From assembly GCF_900215355.1 (NCBI RefSeq), contig NZ_OBEA01000002.1:620001-684000 (forward strand): a stretch of 64,000 bases of DNA. Direction: 5' to 3'. How positions within the stretch are numbered: position 1 is the stretch's first letter; every line of letters begins with the position of its first letter. The notes beneath the pieces were generated by a model, which saw only the letters and a program-made list of their open reading frames with translations, ran no database searches and was not told where the DNA came from. Positions 34,966 through 44,254 of this stretch are shown here, piece by piece. The DNA is from Pseudooceanicola antarcticus (GTDB lineage: Bacteria > Pseudomonadota > Alphaproteobacteria > Rhodobacterales > Rhodobacteraceae). The translations under genes were made by a program, and so were the position numbers.

Positions 34966-37560
34966 ATGACGAAGACGATCCGGCACCTGTGCCAGGAGGC
35001 CTCTGCCAGGGCCCTCGCTTCCGCCACCGCCGCGCTGCTGCTGCTTCTCGCCCTGATGCTGCCGGGCCCGGCACCGGCGCAGGACGTGGCCTTCAAGAAC
35101 TTCTCGGAGGTGCGGGTCACGGGCCCGGTCAATCGCCAGAGCAGCACCGACAATTACGCCCTGATCATCTACAATGCGAATTACGAGGACGACGCGATCA
35201 GCGACCTCGCGGTGACCGAGCTCGACGCCCGCGCCATGGCCAGGCTGTTCCAGGACATGGGCTATCCCGAGGACAACATCATGGTTGTCGGCGATGGCAC
35301 CAAGCGCGAGATCGAGGACCAGATCTTCTTCTTCACCGAGAAGCTCGACGCCGAGAGCTCGGTGGTGATCTACTACTCGGGCCATGGCATCACCTTCGAC
35401 GGCGACCCGTCGAACTACATCGTGCCGGTGGACATGACCGCGCGCTCGCAGGGGGCCAACAAGTCGACCCGCGAGGCCTTCTTCAAGCGCCGGGCGGTCA
35501 ACTTCAACCGCGACGTGCTGGGGGTGATCAAGGCTGCGGGCCCGAAGGGCGTGGTGGTCTTCTACGACGCCTGCCGCAACTCGCCGCTGGCGGGCTCCGA
35601 TCCGACCAAGGCCGTGGGCCAGGAGCAGGGCTTCGTGCCGGCCAAGGTCGAGGGCACGGCGATCTTCTATTCCGCCCGCAACGGCGAGACCTCCCTCGCG
35701 GCGCTCTCCAACGACGACGAGGTCAAGCTCTCGGTCTATACCCGCGTGCTGATCACCCAGCTCTCGCGCAACCCCTCGATCCGCCTGTCGGACCTGCACC
35801 GAGAGCTGCAATCCTCGGTCGCCCGCATGGCGCGCAACAAGCCCGGCGGCTCGCACAGCCAGAACCCGGTGATGGAGAACGGCCTTGATTACTCGCGCTC
35901 GGAACGCAACGAGTTCTGCCTGGCGCTGGCCGATGTGAACGGGGTGCAGGGCTGCACCGGCCCCGATGGGGTGCCCGAGCCGATCGCGCCGGGCGAGCTG
36001 TCGCAGGTCTGCACCGAGGCGCCGATCCGGGGCCGCGTGGGGCTCATCCCGACCATCGCCCAGGCGCGCGAGGAACGCGACCGCTACATCCAGTGCGACG
36101 ACCTGCGCGAAGAGATCAACGCCCGCATCGCCGATCTGTCCTGGGAAGAGACCAAGGCGCAGAACACCTGCGCCTCCTACCGCGCCTACCTGCAGTTCCA
36201 CCCGGCCAGCATCCATGCCGACATGGCCCGCCAGAAAGAGGCCGAGGCCTGCCGCCAGCTCAGCCAGGCCGAGCTGCGCGGCCATGTCGTCAACTGCGAG
36301 ACCACCGCCGCCCGGTTGGGCTTCGCCAATTTCGCCTCGGACGGCGCCGCGCTCGAGCAGGCCTCGCAGAGCTGCGCCATCGCCGCCACCGATCCCACGG
36401 TCGACAACCGCCAGATCAGCTTCCACCACGCGGTGATCATGCTGGCGCAGGGCCAGAGCGAACGGGCGCTGGACGCGCTCAAGTTCGCCGCCGGCACGGT
36501 GCCCGCGGCGGCGCTGAAGCTGGGCGATACGCTCTCGTCCGAGGATATCCCGTTGCCGCAGCGCGACCTGGCAGAGGCGCTCTTCTGGTACGAACGGGCG
36601 GCCTCGTCCTCCTCCGTCTCGGCCACCGACCAGCGGCGGGCACTTTTCCGCGTCGTCGAGCTGCAGAACGAGCTGGGCAACCCGGCGGCGGCGATGGATG
36701 CCTATACGCTGCTGATCCAGCGCGCCAACCAGACCCGCGAGATCATGGCGCACCTGCGGCAGTTCCCCGAGGGGCTGCCGGGCAAGCTCTCGCCTTCCGA
36801 TGTCTATGACCTGCTGTTCTTCCGCTTCCCCGAGGGCGCGCTGGCCTACCAGATCGGCGAGGCTTGGGAAACGGGCGTGCATGGCGGTGCCAACCTCGAG
36901 CTGGCGCGCGTCTGGTACACCCGTGCCGTCGAACGCGGCTATACGCGGGCGGAAGAGAAACTCTCGGGCTCATCGGTCACGGGCGGGGCCGATGACTCGC
37001 AGCTCTGGGATGCGCTGCTTGACTGCCTTGAGCAATCCGATCGTGCGCTCAGCCCCGAGGCCAAGCTGGAGCGCGGCATCGACTGCACCGATGACTATCT
37101 CGCCCGCGCCCGCAGCGACAATCCCGACCGGCCCCAGGTCGAGGAACACCGCGAGGCGCTTCAGGCCGAGCTGGCCAGCTACCAGAGCAGCAGCGGCGGC
37201 GGCGGCCTCGACCGCTTCCTGCCCGGTGGCCAGCCCGAGGTCCCGGCGGACCCCTGGCAGACGCGCAACGGCACCTATTCGGGCCTGCGCGGCTATACCG
37301 ACGGCGGGCGGCGCAGCCCCAATGCCGAATGTCTGAACCAGTACAGCTTCACCGCCACGGTCGAGAACGGCACGATCCGCTTCTGGTCGGACAACCGCAA
37401 CTTCACCGGCCAGGTCGATCTCGAGGGCAATATCTCGCTGGATCGCAGCGGCCTGTCCCCGAGCTCGAAGACCGAATTCTGGATACGCGGCCATGTCAGC
37501 AATGCGCGGATGTTCTCCGGCTACTGCGGTAACGGGTATTTCCAGCTTACCGGCTACTGA
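34966..37560 (+). CDS. Exported caspase-fold protease (peptidase C14) with Sel1-like repeats
   Basis: 864-residue protein. A signal peptide (ATAALLLLLALMLPGPAPAQD, about residues 18-38) is followed by a caspase p20-like domain with the intact dyad His140 (YYSGHGI) and Cys203 (FYDACRNSP), a central helical region with Sel1/TPR-like repeats (LAEALFWYERAA, ARVWYTRAVERG), a Gly/Ser linker and a C-terminal beta domain of about 100 residues with paired cysteines. It would cleave after a basic or acidic P1 residue in the periplasm or outside the cell. Two ATGs compete: 34957 is too close to GGGGAGA, while 34966 has it about ten bases upstream. It lies between a multihaem cytochrome c and an M14-like peptidase. 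Confidence 0.85.
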   Translation: MTKTIRHLCQEASARALASATAALLLLLALMLPGPAPAQDVAFKNFSEVRVTGPVNRQSSTDNYALIIYNANYEDDAISDLAVTELDARAMARLFQDMGYPEDNIMVVGDGTKREIEDQIFFFTEKLDAESSVVIYYSGHGITFDGDPSNYIVPVDMTARSQGANKSTREAFFKRRAVNFNRDVLGVIKAAGPKGVVVFYDACRNSPLAGSDPTKAVGQEQGFVPAKVEGTAIFYSARNGETSLAALSNDDEVKLSVYTRVLITQLSRNPSIRLSDLHRELQSSVARMARNKPGGSHSQNPVMENGLDYSRSERNEFCLALADVNGVQGCTGPDGVPEPIAPGELSQVCTEAPIRGRVGLIPTIAQAREERDRYIQCDDLREEINARIADLSWEETKAQNTCASYRAYLQFHPASIHADMARQKEAEACRQLSQAELRGHVVNCETTAARLGFANFASDGAALEQASQSCAIAATDPTVDNRQISFHHAVIMLAQGQSERALDALKFAAGTVPAAALKLGDTLSSEDIPLPQRDLAEALFWYERAASSSSVSATDQRRALFRVVELQNELGNPAAAMDAYTLLIQRANQTREIMAHLRQFPEGLPGKLSPSDVYDLLFFRFPEGALAYQIGEAWETGVHGGANLELARVWYTRAVERGYTRAEEKLSGSSVTGGADDSQLWDALLDCLEQSDRALSPEAKLERGIDCTDDYLARARSDNPDRPQVEEHREALQAELASYQSSSGGGGLDRFLPGGQPEVPADPWQTRNGTYSGLRGYTDGGRRSPNAECLNQYSFTATVENGTIRFWSDNRNFTGQVDLEGNISLDRSGLSPSSKTEFWIRGHVSNARMFSGYCGNGYFQLTGY

Positions 37561-37671
37561 CCGGCCCTGTAGTCTGGGCGGAAAGGCCCATGGTCCTGGC
37601 CCTTCGGGGGGCGGGGCAGGGCAGAGGATCAAGCGGCCCGCAGTGGCCCGCAGAGCAGAAAGCGAGGGCCC

Positions 37672-39018
37672 ATGACGAGGCTTTACAAAGAGGTCCGGGC
37701 GCGGCGGGCAGTGTCGCGGCTGGCCCCCGTCGCGGTGCTGGCGCTTGGCCTGCCAGCCCTGCTTGCCGATGCCGCCCATGCCCAGGCCGCGCCAGAGGTG
37801 ACGGTGGCCCCGCTGCCCGAGGCCCAGGTCGAGGCGCAGCCGGGTTTCTCGCTGCTGGCTCCGCCACAAAGCCTGCGCCCGCAGGACCGGCCCGAGGGTC
37901 TCGCCCGTCCCGAGGCCCTGGCCCGCGCAGACGAGATCCCCGCCCGTCCCCAGGACCCCGAGACGCGGATGATTGCCCGCGCGGTGATCGGCATGCTCTC
38001 GAGCACCGACAGCGAACGCGCCTCGGAAATCGACATGGCGCTGGCCTCGGCCGCCGCGCTCACGCCTGAGCCGGAGCGCGCGCTGATCAGCTTCCTGCCG
38101 GGCGGAGAAGAGGCCCTGGCCTCGGCGCCCGATGGCTCGCTCAGGCCCCGCGCGCGCCCCGAGGGGCTGGCCCCGGCAGCTTCCCCGGTGGCCTGGTACG
38201 ACACGCCCGACCAGCCCTGCGCGGCGGCAGAGGGCTTTCCCGATCCCGATATCCGGCGCAACGCCGCGAGTTTCGCCGCCGACGGAGATCTCTGCATCAC
38301 CCGGCAGGGCTTCTCGGAGCATGGGCGTGACTGGCAGCTGACCGTGGTGCGCAACCTCTCGACCCGGCGCGGCCCGGTCTGGGCGGTGCTGCACGACAAC
38401 GAGAACGCGGCCTTCGACGCGGCGCTCTACGCGGTCAGCAAGTACGGCGGCGCGCTGGTGGCGGTGGAGGCGGGCGAGAACCGCAGCTTCATGGGGCAGG
38501 ACCCCAACCGCAACTTCGCGCTCACCGCCGCGACGGCGGCCACCTGTCGGGACATCTCGCAGAAGCCGACGCCGGGGTTCACCAATGCGATCAGCGGTTT
38601 CTTCTCGCAGCGCTACCCGGTGCTGACCCTGCACAACAACGACGACGGCTATTCGGGCGCAGGCGGGGCGGGGACGATCTCGGCCCGGCGCAGCTCGGCC
38701 TCGATGACGGGGCTGATGACGCCCAACCCGGTGCCCGGCCTCTCGGACGAGGACAACGCCATCCTGCTCGCGGGGGCCCAGCCTCTCGATCAGAACCGCT
38801 CTGCCCGCAAGGCCGTGCAGGCCTTCCATGGCGCCGGGGTGAACGTGATCTACGAACACGTCCGGCCCGAGCGCAACGATTGCTCCTTCTCCTTCTTCAC
38901 CACGATGTCGGGGCTGGGGGAATACTACAATATCGAGGCCCAGCATGGCGCGCTTCAAGCGCAGAAGGCCATGGTCGACGTGCTGATGTCCTACCTGCGC
39001 ATCGCCTCTCTCTGGTAG
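37672..39018 (+). CDS. Exported M14-like zinc metallopeptidase/desuccinylase-fold protein
   Basis: 448-residue protein with a signal peptide (residues 1-40, ending AHAQAAP), a Pro/Glu/Arg-rich low-complexity stretch (about 45-160) and a C-terminal catalytic domain. The domain shows an HXXE zinc motif (His241-Asp-Asn-Glu244), the substrate-binding DPNRNF (277-282, with Arg280), a third zinc-type ligand in LTLHNND (His321) and a late Glu395 in VIYEHV. These match the order of the M14 carboxypeptidase/AstE fold, though the spacing is shorter than in classical carboxypeptidase A. No family name is recognised with certainty. It follows the caspase gene by 111 bp and may trim its cleavage products or wall peptides; both are inferences. 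Confidence 0.65.
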   Translation: MTRLYKEVRARRAVSRLAPVAVLALGLPALLADAAHAQAAPEVTVAPLPEAQVEAQPGFSLLAPPQSLRPQDRPEGLARPEALARADEIPARPQDPETRMIARAVIGMLSSTDSERASEIDMALASAAALTPEPERALISFLPGGEEALASAPDGSLRPRARPEGLAPAASPVAWYDTPDQPCAAAEGFPDPDIRRNAASFAADGDLCITRQGFSEHGRDWQLTVVRNLSTRRGPVWAVLHDNENAAFDAALYAVSKYGGALVAVEAGENRSFMGQDPNRNFALTAATAATCRDISQKPTPGFTNAISGFFSQRYPVLTLHNNDDGYSGAGGAGTISARRSSASMTGLMTPNPVPGLSDEDNAILLAGAQPLDQNRSARKAVQAFHGAGVNVIYEHVRPERNDCSFSFFTTMSGLGEYYNIEAQHGALQAQKAMVDVLMSYLRIASLW

Positions 39019-39060
39019 GTGCCGGCCCTTGGCGGACGTCCGGGTGACGTAGCCCCGGAA

Positions 39061-39107
39061 CGGCCCCCGAGGGGGCCGGGCGCGGCCCCGTCTGATCGAG
39101 GGGCCGC
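39061..39107. terminator. Bidirectional terminator hairpins between convergent genes
   Basis: Two GC-rich stems lie in the 98-bp gap: CGGCCCCC/GGGGGCCG (39061-39078) and GCGGCCCC/GGGGCCGC (39082-39107). They separate the M14-like gene (rightward) from the flavocytochrome gene (leftward). No T-run is present. Confidence 0.5.
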
Positions 39108-39116
39108 CGGGGCGTA

Positions 39117-40349
39117 TCAGAACTCGAAGTACTCGAAGTGCAGCTTGCGGCCGAATTGCTTCTTCAGCATGTCGCGCACCACCGGCGGGCCGCAGAAGAG
39201 CACCGCCTTCACGTCGCGCGGCCCGGCCTCGGGGCCTTTCCAGCGGCCCTTTTCCTTGGACGGATGCAGGGTGAAGGAGAAATTCTTCACCCGCGCCGCC
39301 GCCGCCTCGAATTCCTCCAGCGCCACGGCCTCCTCGGGGGTGCGCACCAGGTAGATCATCTCGACCTCGCAGCCCAGGTCATCGGGCAGGGAGCGCACGA
39401 AGGACAGGAAGGGCGTGACGCCGATCCCGGCCGCGATCCACAGCTGACGGCCCGAGCGCGGGTAGCGGAACCCGCCATAGGGGCCCTCGACCGACAGCCG
39501 GTCTCCGACCTGCAGCTCGGACAGCCGCCTGGTGAAATCGCCGAGCGCCTTGATGTTGAAGCGGATCTCGCCATCGTCGCGCTCTCCGCCCGAGATCGAG
39601 AAGGGGTGCTTTTCGCGCAGCCCGTCGCGGTGGGCGCGGATGAAGGCGAACTGCCCGGCGCGATGGCGCAGGCGGCGGTCGCCCAGGGGGCGTGCGGTGA
39701 TGCCGGTGATATCGCCCTGGCGCTCGACCGAGACCACCTCGTAGCGCTTTGCCCCGAAGCTGCGCCAGAGGAAGGCGAGAAGCCACAGCACACCGCAGAC
39801 CAGCCCCAGGGCGGCGAAGATCTCGGCCAGCATCTGGTAGTCGGTGGGCATCTTCAGGTTGAAGGCCAGATGGTAGCTCGCCGCGGCCCAGGGCACGAGC
39901 ATGATGTAATGGGTCAGCTTCCACCAGTGATAGGGCAGGGACCAGCCGCGAAAGCTCTTGCGGCGCAGGTAGCTGACCACGCCCAGCACGATCAGGAAGT
40001 TGAAGGCGATCTCGCCCGCCTCGATGGCCGCCTTGCAGCTGTCGTCACAGGGATAGAGCTTGCCCGAGAACTCGGGCGGCGACAGCCAGTGCGCCACGGC
40101 CGCCGCCATGGCCAGATAGCCGAAGGCGCGGTGCTGCAGGAACATCTTGTCCATGCCGCCGAAGAGCCTTTCGATCACGCGCAGCCGCGCGCCCAGCAGG
40201 ATGTTCAGCGAGATCGCGGCATAGGCGACCAGGCCCGCGTAGATCGCCCCGATGGCGCCGATGTCGCCGGTCGGATTGATCGCCAGCAGCACGATGCCGA
40301 CAGCGATCACCAGCCCGGCCTGGGGCAGGTAACGGGTTGCTTTGTCCAT
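39117..40349 (-). CDS. Ferric-reductase/NADPH-oxidase-like membrane flavocytochrome
   Basis: 410-residue inner-membrane oxidoreductase. The N-terminal half has six hydrophobic helices with the histidines of a ferric-reductase-like haem b domain (FLQHRAFGYLA, AAVAHWL, YHWWKLTHYIML, ASYHLAF). The C-terminal half is a ferredoxin-reductase-type module: the FAD motif HPFSIS, an EGPYGGF phosphate loop, the NAD(P)H motif AAGIGVTPFLSF and a CGPP motif. It moves electrons from NAD(P)H to haem and then to iron, oxygen or another acceptor. A periplasmic loop with CDDSC is unusual. The ATG at 40349 has GGAAGG upstream. Convergent with the cytochrome/caspase cluster, so a link is only positional. Confidence 0.85.
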   Translation of the reverse strand: MDKATRYLPQAGLVIAVGIVLLAINPTGDIGAIGAIYAGLVAYAAISLNILLGARLRVIERLFGGMDKMFLQHRAFGYLAMAAAVAHWLSPPEFSGKLYPCDDSCKAAIEAGEIAFNFLIVLGVVSYLRRKSFRGWSLPYHWWKLTHYIMLVPWAAASYHLAFNLKMPTDYQMLAEIFAALGLVCGVLWLLAFLWRSFGAKRYEVVSVERQGDITGITARPLGDRRLRHRAGQFAFIRAHRDGLREKHPFSISGGERDDGEIRFNIKALGDFTRRLSELQVGDRLSVEGPYGGFRYPRSGRQLWIAAGIGVTPFLSFVRSLPDDLGCEVEMIYLVRTPEEAVALEEFEAAAARVKNFSFTLHPSKEKGRWKGPEAGPRDVKAVLFCGPPVVRDMLKKQFGRKLHFEYFEF

Positions 40350-41014
40350 GGCGCGAATGTCCTTCCGGCTGTTCTGTCCCGCCCCCGGTCCCCGGGGGGC
40401 GGGCTCAGGATAGGCAGAGCCCCGGCCCTCGGGCAAAGCTTTTCGACCCGGTGCGGGTGTCAAAACCCGTCATGGAACGTGGGGATGTCACCTGCCTCGA
40501 AGTGCAGCGGAGCGGCTGCCGCCTGTCGGTGGCAAAAGCAGACCCCGCGGCGCAGGCGTCAGGCGGGTGGGAACGGCCCGCGACCACGCGCGCGGGCGCA
40601 GGATCTGCCGCCGCCGGTCCGCAAGCCTTGACCTTTGACGCCAAAACGCGCCTCCTTTGGGAAACCATGCGCCGCGGGGAGGGTGGCGTGGACGCGGGAG
40701 GGGCAACGGGGGACCGGGGCCCGCCCCGGAGAGCCAGCGCCTGAGTTTTGTGCAGTAGCCCGGATTCCGACCTTTCGCGGCGCAGGCGGTGGCGCAGCGC
40801 CTCTCGCATCCCCGCCGGGGCTCTGCGAGGATCGGTGACCGAGGGCGCCAGTTTGCAGCGCCGCCCGGCACGCCGGACCTGCGGCTCGCTGCGGAAGTGC
40901 TTCGGAACGCCCAGCGGGCGGTGCGGGCGACAGACAGGGAAAGCGGTGCCGGCGGGCGACGGGCCTGCCGGGCCAGGAATGAACGAGAGGGGCCGTCAGA
41001 GCCCGAGGGAGACC
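40350..41014. other. Divergent intergenic region before the ATP-grasp operon
   Basis: This 665-bp region is GC-rich and holds several open frames on both strands, but none has a ribosome site, a recognisable domain or normal codon bias. It should contain the promoters for the flavocytochrome gene (leftward) and for the ATP-grasp/Anbu operon (rightward). A TTGACC and an overlapping TTGACG (about 40628-40640) are seen without a good minus 10 partner. Nothing else is recognised. Confidence 0.35.
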
Positions 41015-42442
41015 ATGACCGACACTCGGTTCTTCAACGAGATGGAAGCCGGCGAAGGTGCGCCAAGGGCGCCCTATGCCGATTACGCCAATTGGTTTTC
41101 CGGCGAAGATCCCAAGGATCTGCTGCGAAAATCCGCCGAGGCCGAAACCTTCTTCCGGCGCATCGGCATCACCTTCAACGTCTATGGCCAGAAGGACGCG
41201 CAGGAACGCCTGATCCCCTTCGACATCGTGCCCCGCATCATCTCGGGTGCGGAATGGCGGGTGCTGGAAAAGGGCATCGAGCAGCGGGTCCGGGCGCTCA
41301 ATGCCTTCCTTGCCGATATCTACGGCGGCCAGGAGATCCTGCGGTCGGGCCGTCTGCCGACCGAGCTCATCGCCAAGAACGATGCCTTCCTGCCGCAGAT
41401 GGTGGGGATGGTGCCTCCGGGCGGGGTCTATACCCATATCGTCGGCACCGACCTGGTGCGCACCGGCGAGAACGAATTCTACGTGCTCGAGGACAACGCC
41501 CGCACGCCCTCCGGTGTCAGCTACATGCTGGAAAACCGCGAGACGATGCTGCAGATGTTCCCCGAGCTCTTCACCAAGATGAAGGTGCGCCCGGTCTCGT
41601 CCTACCCGGCCGAGCTGCGCCGCTCGCTGTCGGATTGCGCGCCGCCCAACTTCGACGGCACCAAGCCGCGGGTGGCGATCCTGACGCCGGGCATCCACAA
41701 CTCGGCCTATTTCGAGCACAGCTTCCTGGCCGACCAGATGGGCGCCGAGCTGGTGGAAAGCAGCGATCTGAAGGTCGTCGACGGCAAGGTGCAGATGCGC
41801 ACCACGAAGGGCTACAAGCCCATCGACGTGGTCTATCGCCGGGTCGATGACGATTACCTCGATCCGCTCAGCTTCAACCCCGAAAGCATGCTGGGCGTTC
41901 CGGGGATCATGGATGTCTACCGCGCCGGCAATATCACCATCGCCAACGCGCCGGGCACCGGCATCGCCGACGACAAGGCGCTTTACAGCTACATGCCCGA
42001 TATCGTCGAGTTCTACACCGGCGAGAAGGCGATCCTGAAGAACGTGCCGACCTGGCGCTGCTCGGAAGAGGACAGCCTGAAATACGTGCTCGACAACCTC
42101 AAGGACCTCGTCGTCAAGGAGGTCCACGGCTCGGGCGGCTACGGCATGCTGGTGGGGCCGGCGGCCTCGAAGAAGGAGCTGTCGGAGTTCGAGGCCAAGC
42201 TGCGCGCCAAGCCCGACAACTACGTGGCGCAGCCGACGCTTGCGCTGTCGACGGTGCCGATCATGACCAAGAAGGGGCTGGCGCCGCGCCATGTGGACCT
42301 GCGGCCCTTCGTGCTGGTCTCGCCCAACAGGGTGCATATGACGGCGGGGGGCCTGACGCGCGTGGCGCTGAAGGAAGGCTCGCTGGTGGTGAACTCGTCG
42401 CAGGGCGGCGGCACCAAGGATACCTGGGTTCTGGGGGACTGA
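41015..42442 (+). CDS. Circularly permuted ATP-grasp type 2 protein
   Basis: 475-residue predicted amide-bond ligase of the CP_ATPgrasp_2 (DUF404/DUF407) family. Seen: an N-terminal FRRIGITFNVYG segment, the FVLEDNARTPSGVSYM-like core (YVLEDNARTPSGVSY), VDVVYRRVDDDYLDPL and the ATP-grasp lysine/glycine-rich part VVKEVHGSGGYGMLVGP. These are the marks of the family. The ATG at 41015 with GAGGGAG upstream is chosen over a longer open frame. It heads a four-gene operon with alpha-E, transglutaminase and Anbu genes, a conserved set predicted to attach and remove peptide tags; the true substrate is unknown. Confidence 0.9.
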   Translation: MTDTRFFNEMEAGEGAPRAPYADYANWFSGEDPKDLLRKSAEAETFFRRIGITFNVYGQKDAQERLIPFDIVPRIISGAEWRVLEKGIEQRVRALNAFLADIYGGQEILRSGRLPTELIAKNDAFLPQMVGMVPPGGVYTHIVGTDLVRTGENEFYVLEDNARTPSGVSYMLENRETMLQMFPELFTKMKVRPVSSYPAELRRSLSDCAPPNFDGTKPRVAILTPGIHNSAYFEHSFLADQMGAELVESSDLKVVDGKVQMRTTKGYKPIDVVYRRVDDDYLDPLSFNPESMLGVPGIMDVYRAGNITIANAPGTGIADDKALYSYMPDIVEFYTGEKAILKNVPTWRCSEEDSLKYVLDNLKDLVVKEVHGSGGYGMLVGPAASKKELSEFEAKLRAKPDNYVAQPTLALSTVPIMTKKGLAPRHVDLRPFVLVSPNRVHMTAGGLTRVALKEGSLVVNSSQGGGTKDTWVLGD

Positions 42443-42448
42443 CGACTT

Positions 42449-43390
42449 ATGCTTGGACGCACCGCAGGCGGACTCTTCTGGATGTTCCGCTATCTTGAAC
42501 GCAGCGAAAACACCGCGCGTCTCCTCGAGACCGGGTTCCGCATCGCCCTGACCGCACAGGACAACAGCGAAAGCGAATGGGAAAGCATCGTCACCACCGC
42601 CGGTGCGCGCGAGGCCTTCGTCGAGAAATACGACGAATTCGACCAGGCCAACGTGACGAACTTCCTGCTGCGAGACCGTGACAATCCCTCTTCGGTGCTC
42701 AGCTGCATCGAGGCGGCGCGCTCGAACGGGCGCATGGTGCGCACCGCGCTCTCGACCGAGGTCTGGGAAGCGGTGAACGAGGCCTGGATGACGCTGAAGG
42801 AACAGCTGCGCCGCCCGGTTTCGGTGAAGAACCTGGCCGAGGTGCTGACCTCGGTGCGCCAGCATTCCAGCCTGGTGCGCGGGGCGCTGCATGGCACCAT
42901 GCTGCGCAACGACATCTTCGACTTCTGCCGGCTGGGCACCTTCGTCGAGCGCGCCGACAACACCTCGCGCATTCTCGACGTGAAATATTACGTGCTGCTG
43001 CCCTCGGCGGCCCATGTGGGCGGCTCGATGGACAACATCCAGTGGGAAACCATCCTGCGCTCGGTCTCGGCCTTCCGCAGCTTCCGCTGGCTGCACGAGG
43101 GCGATATCGGGCCGAAGACCATCGCCGATTTCCTGATCCTCGATCGCCGCATGCCGCGCAGCCTGGCCTTCTGCTACTCCAAGCTGGTCGGCAACCTGAA
43201 TTACCTCAACGGGCCGGACGAACCCGAGATGCCCTGCCTGAGGATGGCCAACCAGACCCACGCACGCCTTTCGGGGCGGACCATCGACGATGTCTTCGAC
43301 GAGGGTCTGCACGAATTCCTGAAAAGCGCCATTTCCGACACCGGCCGGCTGGCCAGCCAGGTCCAGGAAGATTTTCGTTTTTACGGGTAG
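42449..43390 (+). CDS. Alpha-E domain-containing protein (DUF403)
   Basis: 313-residue all-helical protein of the alpha-E family, which is named for its conserved glutamates. The start LGRTAGGLFWMFRYLERSEN and the later VERADNTSRILDVKYYVLLP are diagnostic. Its function is unknown, but it nearly always accompanies the circularly permuted ATP-grasp protein, probably as a partner or second enzyme. It starts six bases after the ATP-grasp stop and ends 12 bases before the transglutaminase gene. Confidence 0.92.
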   Translation: MLGRTAGGLFWMFRYLERSENTARLLETGFRIALTAQDNSESEWESIVTTAGAREAFVEKYDEFDQANVTNFLLRDRDNPSSVLSCIEAARSNGRMVRTALSTEVWEAVNEAWMTLKEQLRRPVSVKNLAEVLTSVRQHSSLVRGALHGTMLRNDIFDFCRLGTFVERADNTSRILDVKYYVLLPSAAHVGGSMDNIQWETILRSVSAFRSFRWLHEGDIGPKTIADFLILDRRMPRSLAFCYSKLVGNLNYLNGPDEPEMPCLRMANQTHARLSGRTIDDVFDEGLHEFLKSAISDTGRLASQVQEDFRFYG

Positions 43391-43402
43391 AGCGGTTCAC
43401 CA

Positions 43403-44203
43403 ATGCGTCTGAAGATTTCCCACACCACCACCTATTCTTACGACCGCCCGGTCGATTACGCGCTGCTGCAGCTCAGGCTGACACCGCGCAACGGGCCGGG
43501 GCAAACGGTGCTCTCCTGGCAGAGCCAGGTGTCGGGGGCGACGCAGCAGGTGGCCTACCAGGACCACTTCCGCAACGATGTCGAGCTGGTGCAGATGCAC
43601 GAGGGCGGGCAGACCGTCACCATCACCTCCCAGGGCGAGGTCGAGACCGAGAACCTGAACGGCGTCATCGGCATGGTCAGCAAGGTGCCGCTGTGGATCT
43701 ACCGCTCGCCCACTAGGGCGACGACCGCCGGGCCCACGGTGCGCAAGATCGCCGCCCAGGCCCGAGAGGCGCTGGCCGGGAACGCGCTGGCGGGGGTGCA
43801 CGAGCTTTCGTCGCTGGTCGCCGAGGCGGTGACCTACACCAAGGGAGAGACCCATGTCGCGACCACCGCCGAAGAGGCGGCGCTGGCGGGCAAGGGTGTC
43901 TGCCAGGACCAGGCCCATGTGCTCATTGCCGCCGCGCGTCACCTCGGCCTGCCGGCGCGCTATGTCTCGGGCTACCTGCTGCTCGAGGGGCAGACCCAGC
44001 AGGAGGCGGGCCATGGCTGGGCCGAGGTCCATATCGACGGGCTGGGCTGGGTCGGCTTCGACGTGTCCAACGCGATCTGCCCCGATGACCGCTACGTGCG
44101 GGTCGCCATCGGCCGCGATTACGGCGAAGCGGCCCCGGTACGCGGTTTGCGCCAGGGCGACGCCACGGAAGAGCTTTGCGTTTCCCTTCAGGTTCAGCAA
44201 TAG
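43403..44203 (+). CDS. Transglutaminase-like cysteine peptidase (bacterial N-terminal type)
   Basis: 266-residue cytoplasmic protein with the N-terminal bacterial transglutaminase-like domain (LKISHTTTYSYDRPVDYALLQLRL) and a papain-like core with the complete triad Cys167 (GKGVCQDQAH), His204 (GHGWAEV) and Asp220 (GFDVSN). No signal peptide is present. Such proteins more often hydrolyse or transfer amide bonds than cross-link proteins. Its place between the alpha-E and Anbu genes suggests that it removes or transfers a peptide added by the ATP-grasp ligase. Confidence 0.9.
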   Translation: MRLKISHTTTYSYDRPVDYALLQLRLTPRNGPGQTVLSWQSQVSGATQQVAYQDHFRNDVELVQMHEGGQTVTITSQGEVETENLNGVIGMVSKVPLWIYRSPTRATTAGPTVRKIAAQAREALAGNALAGVHELSSLVAEAVTYTKGETHVATTAEEAALAGKGVCQDQAHVLIAAARHLGLPARYVSGYLLLEGQTQQEAGHGWAEVHIDGLGWVGFDVSNAICPDDRYVRVAIGRDYGEAAPVRGLRQGDATEELCVSLQVQQ

Positions 44204-44254
44204 ACTGTCGCCGTCCGACTCGTCTGCGGACCTGTGAACCGGAGCCCGAAATAG

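Noticed and set aside
31369-39018. True apoptosis-like cytochrome c release pathway
   Set aside because: All three proteins carry export signals and nothing shows an apoptosome-like adaptor; only gene adjacency supports a link.
40474-40500. EcfG promoter before the ATP-grasp operon (GGAAC)
   Set aside because: No CGTT at 16 or 17 bases downstream.
40471-40744. Possible small protein MERGDVTCLEV... in the gap before the ATP-grasp operon
   Set aside because: No ribosome site, no domain, frame open far upstream and ending in GC-rich low complexity.
40559-43312. 917-residue minus-strand open frame across the ATP-grasp and alpha-E genes
   Set aside because: It runs opposite two well-recognised genes and the divergent promoter gap and shows no domain.
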